DNA of 64,000 nucleotides from Serilophus lunatus (Eukaryota > Chordata > Aves > Passeriformes > Eurylaimidae): NCBI GenBank assembly GCA_013399895.1, contig VXBA01001684.1, forward strand, positions 416,973-480,972, read 5' to 3'. Both the position numbers and the translations under genes were made by a program. The notes beneath the pieces are model-generated. The model was not told the origin of the DNA. It did not search any database and worked only from the letters and a program-made list of their open reading frames with translations. Shown here piece after piece: positions 50,817-62,400 of this stretch. Position 1 is the first letter of the stretch, and each line of letters starts with the position of its first letter.

Positions 50817-53800
50817 GTTGTATCTTCAATATCTGATAAGGAATGTTTCTTAAACATTCTCCATGCACTGATTTTCTCCTCTAAAGTGAAGTAATACAGC
50901 ATTTTTTAAAAAAAATACTGTGCAAAATAGACCATTATTTCTTATTTTGGCAAAAGAATGTTGAGAATATTGGTTACACTTGGACTGAATACTGGGATTT
51001 ATTTTAGAGGCTGCGTTATTCAATTTGGTGGTTAGCTGCCTTTTCATCATCTCTGTACATATATCCACTGAGAGCAGAAGTTGCTAGGCACTGCTTATGA
51101 ATTTTTGGTGTTTCTTACTGGTATACTATGTGAGTTCCTTTGAGATATGAAATACAAATCTTTCTTGGAGCATGTGTGGCCCCAAAATGAAAAACCCAAA
51201 CCTCCAAACTCCCTCCTCCTACCCTCTCCAACAACTATTTTCAAAAGAGCTCTCCAGCTCCCTTATCTCATTAGTACACCTGATGGCTCTGCCCAACAGC
51301 TTTTACATCTCTCTTCAAAGCCATAGCAATGTCCAAATTGACAGCTATAAGCAATGTGTTTGGCTGTTGTTTCAAGAGAAATATGGACAGAATGTAATTT
51401 TCTTTGTTTCAGTATCATATATTTTACTGTAAATTATTGTCTTTCTGAACACGTCTGATGAAAGTGGAGAACCTTATGCTTTCCAGAATTACTAGGCACC
51501 ATTACACTTGTGTAAAACTATTAAACAATATATGATGATCAGTGTCTATAATGTGTGAACTGAGTGACCAGCTCAATCAGATTTTCATGAAAAGTCCCTA
51601 AAGAAATGGGAAGGGGGAGAGGAAAGGAGTAGAACTGGTACAGGTCAGGATCTTGTTCCATCATACCAGTGGTATATGAAGGTGACACGTATATTACTGT
51701 GATCACAGGTACAGAATTCACACGTTTCACCTGACTTTCATACGTAGCCAAATACTGCAAAAACATTTGTCTTATATGTGTAATGGATTTATCTTCAAAT
51801 TAGGTAATGTAAGAAGAAAATCTCCATTTTTGTATGAGCAAAAAGTGTAACAAAAAAGCTGCAGCTCAAACTTCCAAACACTGTAATGAAAAAATATTTA
51901 CTTTTTGAAGACTTTTGTACGTTTAAAGGATTTTCTAAATGGGTTTTGCATGGCTTTAATTCAGATGTAACTATTCAGGATGTCTGCAAAACAAACCCTA
52001 TGTTCTCATGACAGTCACCTAGAAAATAAAAAATGAAGAGAGTCATTTATGAAAAGTTTGATATAAGTGACCTAACTTATCTGACATGGGAGTTTGACAA
52101 AATGACAGATGAAATTCTGTATTTGGGCAGAATTCAACTGTCTTGAGCACGTATTCACTCATGCATCCCAAGGATTGCTTTTGTTTGTTGTTTGTTGTTT
52201 GTTTTTCTTCCTGCAAAGGAAAATTTTGGTCCAAGTGTTACTGGAGCCCTACAGTTAGGAACTGTACCATCTTCCTTCATGTACAGAATACTGTTCTCTG
52301 TACATTGTAAGAGTTCCAGCTTTCAAATCATGCTGTGCCTTTTTCTTCTTAGTTAAAAATCGTTATATTATCAGAAATTTTTAAATTATATTTATATTAA
52401 TTGTACTTAGAACTTGAAAAGAAGTACTAAATTTCAGGTCAAATTCAAGCAGGAATTTAAGAAGAATTTAACTCCACATTAAGTGTAAACATGCAATATA
52501 TTGGGCAATCTCCACATGTAATGACCTGCACATCTACAATTCTCTATTTAAGAGATCTGGAAATCTAATCCAAAGCTATATTCACGTGGAAGATGTAAAG
52601 TGTGCATCAACTTCATAAAGAGTGTGATTAGAAGACTCAAACTAGAGAAAGTTGCATTGGACTTGGGGCATTTTTTGTAAAATTAATGTCTGCCTTAATA
52701 TGTACTCTTTAGAATCAGGGCTATGAATTACCAGGACAGCATTTGCTTTATATCACGATGAACCAAAATGTATGGATGTTGAAGTCTGATCACCATTAAT
52801 TTGTGTCTGGCCCTTACACAGTATAGATGAATTCCAAAGTGCCTAAATGTTTTTTTGTGTTTCATTGGAATTTACATCTCTATTCAGTAAATATCTAGGT
52901 ACAGCTTAAATTCTGCTATTGGTTTTTGTACAGTGCTTTTTTGAGGTATGTTTATAATGACCCAGGTCCAAATACAGTCAAATAGCTCAGTTCCAACCTC
53001 TCATTTATCTCCTGGAACAAAGGACATAATGTTTTATACCCTCTCCCACAACATCTGATGCAGTCGGAGTTCTAGGAGGAGAAAGAAAACAGCCAGCAAG
53101 GGCAAGGAAAGCAAACTGAAGAGAATCATCTGAGCCAGAACTCCCATCTCCCCAAGGGATTCTCTAACCGACAGTGAAGCTTTATCTCCGAGGTGCTATA
53201 ATATTCACGAGTGCAACAGATGTTGTGAGTTGTTAGAATTGCTTGGGTTTTCTTCAGTTTCCTACTTAAATGCAATGTGCTGTGCTCTCTATCATTACAG
53301 TTGGGAGGAAGATTTGGTTTTTTTTTCCTTAATATTTTGAGAAAGGCTGAAACCTCGTGTGAATGCAGGGTAGTAGGCTGCTTTTTCTCACCACAGAAGA
53401 GGAAGGCTTGTCTCTCTAAGTAACTACCAAGGCCCAGGGTAGCAGTAAAACAGTTAGCACTGAGGACCCAGCATCCGTGCTATTTGCACTGCAGGGCATT
53501 GCTTTGGATAAACTTTGATCTAGTGCTGTAAGTAGAATCTTGTTTGGTGTTGGAACACAAGTGCATTCATCTGATTTTATCTCAAGGACAGCAAGTTCAG
53601 GTGCTCCAAGACAGCTACTTCCTGCACTCCTGTCCTGAACAGAAAAATCCAATGGAGATACTCTCTCTGGATCCTGAAACACAGAATGGGGCTATGAAGG
53701 AAAAAAATCCAACAAGAAAGTGTGAGTACCTCCTTGAGAACCCTAAGAGGGACATGGAGCCAACATGCAGCAGAGAGCAGAAGCAAAGTTCAGACTCCAA

Positions 53801-56800
53801 GGATATGGAACTAAAGACTCCTTTATAGGAACACAGAATGGTCTACATAGAGCTTGGATGATGTAGAAGCTATTCAAAGTTGCTGTAATGGACAGAGCAG
53901 GTTGCATCTGCCTTCGTGTATCTAAGTGTCTTATTTAAGCATCTCTTTTCCATTAAATATAGACTTCCACTACTGACAGATCTAGCTTTTTCTAGATGTT
54001 ATTTCTGTGTTAGAATAAAAATTAATTGTGTAAATGGGAAGCCTGATGTGCCTTTTTGTGTTTTCAAAAAATGCTAAAGAGCCTAAGGTAAGGGTTGCTG
54101 GATCTGTCAGGTTAAAGAAGGAGTTTGAGATGTTCAGTCTGCTATCATTTTGCTTAGCTTATGCTGCTTCTTTTCCCTCTGACTTTAGTAAAGGAACTAG
54201 CAGTAACAAGATGTATTTTGTGGAATATTTCTCTTTGTCAGTTTTCACACATAATTTCATCCACAGGTTTTCCACTAGAAAAAGGAGTGTTCAGTCTGGC
54301 CCTCAGTTTTTTATTCTATCTGCACTGGAATGAATCTTACTAGCAAAAATATAATCTTGTTTGAATGAAAGACTGAAAAGTGACATCAGATTTATTTCTA
54401 CATTTAAAAAACCATTTTAATCTGCTGGGCTCCTTTTGGTTCTAACAATGACTCTATTCAGTTCATCATTCCAGACATTTTTTTCCTGCAAACTTCCTCA
54501 CCAGGTTTTGAAAACATTTCTTTTTTTTAAGGGAGAACTATTTTACACACCGTCCCCCTTTGTCTGAAAAGCACAGTCACATGGGAACTGAATACAATCC
54601 ACTGAAAGGATGTTTTCACTCAGAATTAATATAGCTTTATTTAATTTATGACATCACATAACATGATAAATTATGAATTAAAAATATCATTATTTGGTGT
54701 GTGAATGCTTGTCATCCATTTTGATACCAAATTAATCCTGGAGCTTTTAGAAAAAAAGCTTCCAGCAGCATGCAGTAACATAATTAGTAGCACAAGCTCA
54801 GAAAGGTCTCAAACATTTGAAAATGGGCAATCCTATATTGTGCACTGCTCTGCTTTGTCTGGGTTTTGTAATTTACTACATTTTCATGTATAATATTCAA
54901 AGCTAAATAGAAGAAATTTTTTGAAACTTGAACAATAGATCTATAGATAGCAGGATTTAAATATGACACATGCATTACATACCAGTTCTAGCAACAAAAG
55001 AGTTACGGATCCAACTACCTGTACTCTATCAAGAAGCTCATTTACATATTATTAATTTGTATATCTGCCCCAGCATGCAATTTTAAATATTTTAAAAAAG
55101 ATTTCTTGTAATTTTCTATTCATTTGCTTTCACACTCAGCCAGACATGAAAAGATGCCCTGCATACTGCTAGGTGTATGTCTACAAAGAGCTTCTAGGTT
55201 TTTGAAAAAACATGAGAGTATTTTTTCTCTTTTATTGTAGAATATCCAATTCTGATTTCACTAGACATGATGAAGTGATGAGCTAGAATAAATAACACAA
55301 AACTAATTAAATTCCTTTGTATTCTAGACTGTTTGAAATTGTTTGGCTGAAGTTTCAATCAAAGATTTTTGCTGTTTCTTCTTCAATCTGAACTGATTCA
55401 CCCATTTCAGTGAAGCTAAGAATAGATTTTCTGTCTTTGTATGATTCTTGACTGTCTGTAATCTAAGGAAATGAAGAAGGAATGAAATGACTTTTACAGT
55501 TGCTGTGGGACAGTACTTGGCAGAAATTCTTTCTTTGGTACAGTTTTTAAACAACGAATCTTGAGAACAGCTTCCAGCTTGTTCAGCATCACACATAAAC
55601 AGAATCAACAGCATCTCTAATCTGAGATTCTAGCTGTGTTGCTTGACTCAAATATCTCACACTGCATCTGATTTTCTCTTTTTACTGATTATAGCTTTTA
55701 TGGGGTTTTTTTGCTTAACCTAAGCCAATTTTTCAGTTTTGGGGAAAACAAGTGAAAGCAGGGGGCAAAGATCCAGCATTACACAGACATCATAAATTCT
55801 AGTAATATGAACCAGATAAATACGGCTCAGAAAAACATAGTTAAGCTTTATTGGTGAGTTTGCCTATAATATGCTTTGCAGAACTTTAATAGCAGCCAGT
55901 TTTGGGTTTTCTTGTTCATTTCAGACAAAAAAGGTGAAATGTGATGAGAGCTACAGCTAATTTGGGTGGTCTATGTGTGGCTACGAGTCAGTGTCTGCCG
56001 GCCTTATTTACAACTAGGACAGCTATTTGTGGTGAGTGAGCTGCATATTAGGAAGACAGGCTGCTGCAAAGAAAGTAAAGGGAACAGCTTATTCAGAGGT
56101 TTCTGCCAGGGAAAAAAAAATCAAGGAAAGGACAAGCTGGAGGAGGATCTGAGGGTAACTTGCTAGTGTCCAATGCTGAACATCTAAAGTAAAAAATGCA
56201 TTCACTGTAAACACAGTTAGCTTGTTGCTTATTCTGGTGCAATTCATGTCAATTGCACCATTGTGTGGTGGGCAATGTGAGGGCAATGTGGTTTCCTTCA
56301 CTGAAATTTAAAGAGGAAGCTGGTTTAGAGAGGAGTGGAGAGGATGAGATGGGAGAAAATAAATAAGAGAGAAGTTAAGTCCTGGGAAGTTTGCCTAGAT
56401 CATCTCGAAGATCTTTGATGATAAGCAGAGTTTGACACTGCCAAAGGCTTTAGCAGCTCTCTCCAAGACACAACAACAACAAAGTATTTGAGCACATAAA
56501 ATTTCAGTCACACATAGACCTGTGAAAGACATTGGGACCATTTTCATTGTTAAAGAAATACATATGTTTAGGTAGCTTGCACTAAACTCGTGTATGCTAT
56601 TCAAAGTGCTGTTTGTAAATTCTAGACTCTAAGGAGCAGCACATCAAATGTGCTAAAAACTCAGAAAAAAAAAAAAGATTATTGAAGGAAAGATTATTCT
56701 TTGGTAGACATCACAGCTGTATAAATGTAGCCCTTTAGAACAGAAGAAAAGAGAGAATGATCAATATAGCTGTTGCTCCAGTGACAGGTCAGTGGAACTT

Positions 56801-59129
56801 TGAACACAATTATTAGATATGTATTGCTGTTGTCTTAACTGGATTATCAGAAGCAGCACATAATATGCCATTAATTTAATCTGTTTAATGACTAAACCAA
56901 AGATTTGTAAATTGACCCTGCTGCTTAACAAACAATAGGCTACATTGCTAACAGTTAGCAGAAAGAATGTTTTCTTAGAGTCCAAGTAAACCAAAGGAAG
57001 CAACTTAGAGCAAATAATTATTTTTTTAATATATGTCAGCCACTTCTAAGTATTTTAAATTATACATTTTCTAAACTCACATTAAGAACAGTTTTTTTAT
57101 TGTTAAATTTATGAGGGAGAAAAAAGTATATTTCCAAAAAACAAAGATTCCTAAAATTTGTCTTTTTTCCTTTTTTTTTAATCTTCACTGTTTTAAATTT
57201 CAGTCTTCAAGTTTATACAAGTCAGTTCTGGTCCTGTCTAGGTAAAACAAGAAGACATAATTTCTTGTTAAGAAACAGATAATACTATAGGTATACTTTT
57301 GAAATAAGCAGCCCTAAAATAAAAAAACCCTAACATTAAAATATTGTAAAGCAAGGCAAAGCAGCATTTTAATGGCAGCCTTAATTCTGTCTCTGCCCCA
57401 GCAGTCATTCCCTGTGCACTGTATCTCCTATAAACAAGTACAGCACTGAGGCATGCCTACATGTTTGATGACCAGTAAGAAATCAGAAAAAAAAATATAG
57501 GCCTGATGTGAAGAAGGTAGAAGGCAATTCAAGGTGGTTCTTCTATATGTGTGCTAAAAGTCCATCAGAAAATAGGGAAACCCACACAACACTGAGTTTT
57601 AACACTCTTGAATACTTTTGCATTTACAGTTTTTGCTGTTATCATAACACTCAGGGCTAAATAAAGTGCTAAAGCTCTGTCTAGTTTCTTTAAAGCTGTG
57701 CCATAAAAGTCATTGGAATTAGGTTTTTTTTCCCAAGTGTTATGATTATGGTGGATAGTAGACCTGACTAATAACTACAAAATTTGATTTGGTGCCTTTA
57801 TAATAGTATTTGTCTCTATAATGCTTCCTAATTACTGATCGGAGGGAAGAGGACATACTCTGAACCAGATCCAGACCTGAGCTCTCAGTCAGCTTTCTAG
57901 AGATGCTGACTAGTAAGGCAACTGTTCAATACAATTTTAGTTATTTTAATCATTGCTACACTTATTCAAAATCCCTGCTACATTAACATCTATGCAGGCC
58001 TCAAGACCTGCTGTTATAGTCAAGGCTTTGGCATCAGGTCGATCACAGGTTGGCAGTCCAAGTACTTGCCTTGGGTTTTGTATAATTTTCATATGTTTAA
58101 CTATATGTTTTCCAATATCTGAACTGCAAAGTAGATTCAGAAAGCCTTATATTTTACCTCATGCCAGATCGGTGCGTGTGATTTTTATTATAAGATCTTT
58201 ATCACTGCAAAGGAGAGAATATTGTCTGCTTTCCAAGTAACATGTGGAAGCGCAGTACTGGCAGTGAGAAGAATCTTGTTTTGACTTGTAAAATGAGCAC
58301 AGCTGATAAAGAAGTCACTAAGGGAGAAAAAATGTGAAATACTAAGATACCATTTTTATAGCATCCTTTTCCCGATTATAACAGCCACTTTTAGAAAAAG
58401 TAACCTTGGCAATAATTTTATTTATTGTTTACATCCACTTTGAATAAAGCTGAGAAATGGGAATGCAATAAATAGTACCAACAACATTTTTGAAGGAAGC
58501 TGCACAAACCTGTATTTGTATTCTGCTGCTTAGGACAAATGCAAGGATTTACACAGCTTATTCTCCTCAAGTGTACATGTGGTCTTTATTTTTTCCATTA
58601 AACTAGACCATTTTGCATTTTCACATATAATTGGCTTCATACATTAAATGTGCTACAGATGGAAAATTTAAAGAAAATGAAAGGAATTAAACTAGCTTGA
58701 ATTATTGTAAAAATAGATTTGGAAAGCTGACTTTGATATCTTTTACAACTTAGGGACCTGAGGGGATGCAGTAATAAAACTGTGCTGGGACAGTGTAAAA
58801 ATCAGACTAACTTTGCCCCTGGCAAGTTCTTGGTGTGTAAGTTTTTGTGGTTAAGTTACAACAGTGCAGTAAGTTACCTTCCAAAGAGAAATGCAAAAGT
58901 AGACTAGAGGACATTGGAATAGTTCCAACTTTCATTAAGAATCAAGTATTTTAGTAGAAGCAAGAACTTATAACAGCTTCCCAAAAAAACAATCTTTCTC
59001 TAATTAGCTTTCATTACTCTTTCTTGTTTCTTCTTCCCCCTAACTCTACTACAATAGATCAGATCAACTTATCTTTCTAAATTGATAAAATTGATGAGTT
59101 ACTATATTATACATTAGAATTGGTAATAA
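50817..59129. other. AT-rich non-coding stretch, one weak exon-like segment
   Basis: About 8.3 kb without supported genes or transposons. A TTTG/TTG simple tract lies at 52180-52206. The only exon-like feature is 53587-53721, an open segment with an AG before it and a good GTGAGT after it, discussed among the findings. Its frame runs on to a stop at 53828 and matches no family I know. Confidence 0.45.
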
Positions 59130-59682
59130 TGGGTTCCTGGTTTTGACTTGGAATAGAGCTAATTTTCTTCCTAGTAGCTGGCACAGTGCTGTATTTTAGA
59201 TTTAGGATGAGAATAATGTTAAAAAACTGATGTTTTAGTTTTTGTTAAGCAGTGTTTACACTAAGTCCAGTACTTTTCACTTCTCATACTACCCAACCAG
59301 CAAGGAGGCTGGGTGAGCATGAGAAGCTGGGAAGGGACACAGATAGGACAGATGACTCAAACTGGCTATAAGTATATTCTGTACCATATGATGTCATGTT
59401 CAGTGTATGAACCAGGGGGAAAGATAGCTGGGGGACACTATTACTGGGCATTGCTGATTTGGCACCGGTTAGCAGGTCAAAAGAAATTGCATTGTGTATC
59501 ACTTGTATATAATAATGGTATTATTATTATTGTTACTGTTAATAATATGCCTTCCTCTTCTGTCCTGTTATACTGTCTTTTACTCAAGCCATGAATTTTT
59601 TTTGTTTTCCCCACTTCTGTCCCCCATCCCATTAGGGCTGAGAGTACATGAATTGCTGTGTGGCATTTAGCCAGAACAGTGC
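59130..59682 (+). mobile_element. ERVL-type LTR, plus strand, decayed
   Basis: Long terminal repeat of an avian ERVL-class endogenous retrovirus. U3 text such as acttggaatagagctaattt and cttcctagtagctgg, the later gcattgtgtatcacttgt, and the ATT-rich tract with a ttatactgtctttta polyadenylation-like segment follow the order of bird ERVL LTRs in sense orientation. The TATA region expected near 59401 reads gtatgaa, so the promoter appears damaged. The 5' edge is uncertain and could be 10-20 bases either way. The 3' edge is fixed by the primer-binding site just after it. It is inactive in all likelihood. Confidence 0.8.
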
Positions 59683-59686
59683 TTTT

Positions 59687-59705
59687 TTGCTGCCCAATGT
59701 GGGAC
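59687..59705 (+). other. retroviral primer-binding-site remnant
   Basis: The 19 bases starting ttgctgcccaatgtggg resemble the primer-binding site that follows avian ERVL LTRs, with a few substitutions. Its position directly after the LTR end confirms the plus orientation of the LTR. Confidence 0.7.
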
Positions 59706-59717
59706 CTCTTCAGAACT

Positions 59718-60790
59718 TGTCACTTCTTTTCCTAGTGATATTCTGAAATCTTTGCCTTCTGGATAGTCAATGTTCCCTTACAAAATTCCTGGGTGACTGG
59801 GGTTTTGTCTTCAAACTCATTGTGTGATCAATGCCACCCACTTATCCCATGTAACAGCTGCATGATGTGCAGCGAGGACCCTTCCTTTTAAACATTCAGC
59901 CTAGGACCAGCAGATGGGATGCCAGCCGGAGCTGTGCTTCAGTACCAATCATTTCTGAAGAAGCTCAAACCCCTTTATATGCAACCACTATCTCTTTTTC
60001 AGTTGGATTATAGCAGGCCTTGGATCTTCTGTATCTCTGACTCCAAAACCCTAAAGATTGACCTAGAGTCTCATCTGGTGCTTTCTGCCAGAGGCTCCAG
60101 GTAAGGATATTCCTCTTGTCTCTGTTGCAGAGCACATTTTTATTCTGTTGCCCTGCCACAAGTGGCCCAGTGTCTACTGCATACCTATCTACTGTTTAAT
60201 TCTTTCAAAAGCTTGTTGATGATCAGGGCCTCATTTGAAATAATTTGTCTTCTGGATCACCTGATAGAGTGGGATGACATTAATTTGTAATTTGGAATAT
60301 GCATTCTCAAAAAACTCACAATGCCTAAGAAAGCTAAAGTTTCCTCTTTTACTAAATGCTGGAGATATTATTTTGTTGGTCTCATGCACTGGAATCTGAT
60401 AATGTCCATCTTGCCATTTTATTTCTAAAGACTGATTCTCCTGTGCAGACTCCATGACTTTATTTTGTGCTATGGTAAAACAGCTTTGAGAAGGACTCAT
60501 ACTATTTTCTTCTCCTCAAAAAAATTCTTCTGCTGTATTGCCCCACACAATGATATCATCAATGTATTTTAGATGTTCTGGAGTTCCATCCTGTTCCACT
60601 ACAGGCTGGATTGGTCCATGGCAGATGGTAATGCTGTGTTTCCACCCCTGGGACAGTCAATTTCAGTTGTAATGGACACCTTTCCAATTGAAAAGACTCT
60701 TCTACCAAATGAATTGAGAAAAATTAGCAATACAAGTTGTGGCATACCACTTGGCTGCTTTTGACTCCAGCTCATATTGAAGTTCCAACA
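59718..60790 (-). pseudogene. pol: ERVL pol remnant (RT then RNase H), minus strand
   Basis: Decayed retroviral pol read right to left. The RT palm is near 60700-60540 (minus-strand text CHGPIQ, then the YIDD motif at 60555-60566 followed by IIVWG). A connection region follows near 60480-60240 (VMESAQE, then KWQDGHYQIPVHE). The RNase H part lies at about 60110-59965 (WSLWQKAP, LGFWSQRY, PTEKEI). Sequence further left to about 59718 continues like the next part of ERVL pol. Stops and frameshifts split it, so no full protein can be made. Its orientation is opposite to the LTR and primer-binding site immediately to the left, which an intact provirus would not show. The upstream part of RT is cut off by a CR1 at 60791. 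Confidence 0.85.
60555..60566 (-). other. retroviral RT motif YIDD
   Basis: The minus-strand codons TAC ATT GAT GAT encode YIDD, the RT catalytic box typical of ERVL pol. Both aspartates remain although the surrounding frame is broken. Confidence 0.85.
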
Positions 60791-61690
60791 TAGAATCACA
60801 GAATATGAAGAGTTGGAAAGCACCAAGGATCGTTGAGTCCAGCTCTTAGTCCTGCACCCATTCCCAAGAGATCCACCATGTGCCCAAGAGTATTGTCCAA
60901 ATGCTTCTTGAACTCTGTCAGGCTTGGTGCTGTGACCAGTTCTCTGGGGAGCCTATTCTAGCATCCAACCACCCTCTGGGTGAAGAGCTTCTTTATAATA
61001 GCTGACCTAAACCTCCCCTGACACAAACTTGGACCATTCCCTTGGGTTCTGTCACTGGTCACCACAGAGAAGAGATCCAAGTATGCCCCTCCTCTTCACC
61101 TCATGAGGAAGTTGAACAGACCAAGTGACCTCAGCTACTCCTCATACAGCTTCCCCCCAGTACAATTCACCATCTTTGTTACCCTCCTTTGAATNATTCT
61201 AGCATCCAACCACCCTCTGGGTGAAGAGCTTCTTTATAATAGCTGACCTAAACCTCCCCTGACACAAACTTGGACCATTCCCTTGGGTTCTGTCACTGGT
61301 CACCACAGAGAAGAGATCCAAGTATGCCCCTCCTCTTCACCTCATGAGGAAGTTGAACAGACCAAGTGACCTCAGCTACTCCTCATACAGCTTCCCCCCA
61401 GTACAATTCACCATCTTTGTTACCCTCCTTTGAATGTTCTCTAATAGCTTAATATCTTTCTTATATTGCAGTGCCCAAAACTGCACACAATACCCAAGGT
61501 GAGGCCTCATCACCGCAGAGCATAGCTGAACAATCCTTCGATCAGCTGGTGATGCTTTGCCTGGTATCCCAAGTTGGCCCTCCTGGCTGCCAGTGCACTG
61601 TTAATTCATATTCAGTTTGTCATTAACCAGGACCCCCAGGTCCCTTTCCATGGCACTGCCTTCCAGCACTTCATTCCTCAGTCTGTATGG
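60791..61690 (-). mobile_element. CR1 LINE, minus strand, containing an assembly duplication
   Basis: Starts with the inverted terminal octamer (atagaatcacagaatatg) and continues rightwards in antisense through the CR1 3' region into the C-terminal part of ORF2 (text such as aggacccccaggtcccttt near 61629). Similarity fades at about 61690. The block 60955-61194 is repeated perfectly at 61196-61435 across a single N, so the real element is probably about 240 bases shorter than shown. It abuts the ERVL pol remnant, so it may have inserted into the older provirus. The subfamily seems different from the copies at 10093 and 25612. Confidence 0.85.
60955..61435. repeat. perfect 240-bp direct repeat around one N (probable assembly artefact)
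   Basis: 60955-61194 and 61196-61435 read identically and are separated only by the N at 61195. Zero divergence inside an otherwise decayed CR1 points to two overlapping contig ends placed side by side and not to a biological duplication. Confidence 0.9.
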
Positions 61691-62038
61691 GTTGGCCAGC
61701 CAAATCATTTGCCATTTGTTTGTCTCAGCTTTCCATGCCACTATTGCCAGGATGAGGCACTCCTTACAAATTTCTTTGTAGAGAAACAGGAGTCTTGTGC
61801 ACTTGACTTCATCAAGACCTTGGATAACTGATTGTTGTCCAGGTCCTCATAAATAATCTCCATTATGATGATTTACAGGTACTAGGTACCTCTCTCCATG
61901 ATGGTCCACTTTCTTGGGTGACATATAAGGTCTTTCTTGAAGACCTTCATTCATACCTGAGAGGAGTCACCTCCAGAGACTGAAGAATTTTGCTCCTTTT
62001 TCAATCATTTTGCCAGTGCCCTATTCCTTATAAAGGGA
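61691..62038. other. unassigned spacer between CR1 and LTR-like end
   Basis: About 350 bases that match neither CR1 nor the LTR. The minus strand contains fragments of open frame that could be ERV internal sequence, given the ERVL pol to the left. I cannot align them with a named domain, so this stays a guess. Confidence 0.35.
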
Positions 62039-62400
62039 TTGTAGTGGTTTAGGACCACTGTTTTCACTAAGAGGCATGCTCAACAGTGACGAGAAGACTG
62101 AACAGAATTTAAACAACAGGGAAACAGTTTATTTGACTGGAGCTCAACCAAAGAAAGCAATCAATTTAAGGGAATCCCAGGCTTAACACAGAATTACACC
62201 TGACAAAGAACCACGCAAAAAGGGAAAAGAGAAAAAAGGAAATAAGGGAACTGCTTTTCCAAAGCCAGGCAGGCTGGCCAAAGAGAAGCAGGGGGAAGGG
62301 AAAGCCACTCCTCTCTCTCTGTCTCCTTCTGATGGTAGCTGCTCCCAGCCCTTGAAGTCTCTGCAAAACACAAAAATGAAAAGCATCTCCCCAACTCAGG
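62039..62400 (-). mobile_element. LTR-like 3' end (R-U5) on the minus strand
   Basis: Read on the minus strand, the sequence runs through a polyadenylation signal (AATAAA, plus coordinates 62128-62133) and about 90 bases later ends in cctaaaccactaca at about 62040-62053, a typical retroviral U5 end with terminal CA. This suggests an endogenous retroviral LTR whose U3 lies to the right, perhaps inside the GC-rich block. The sequence beyond the CA end (left of 62039) does not look like a primer-binding site, so it would be a solo or 3' LTR. The right boundary is arbitrary. The family is not identified. Confidence 0.5.
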
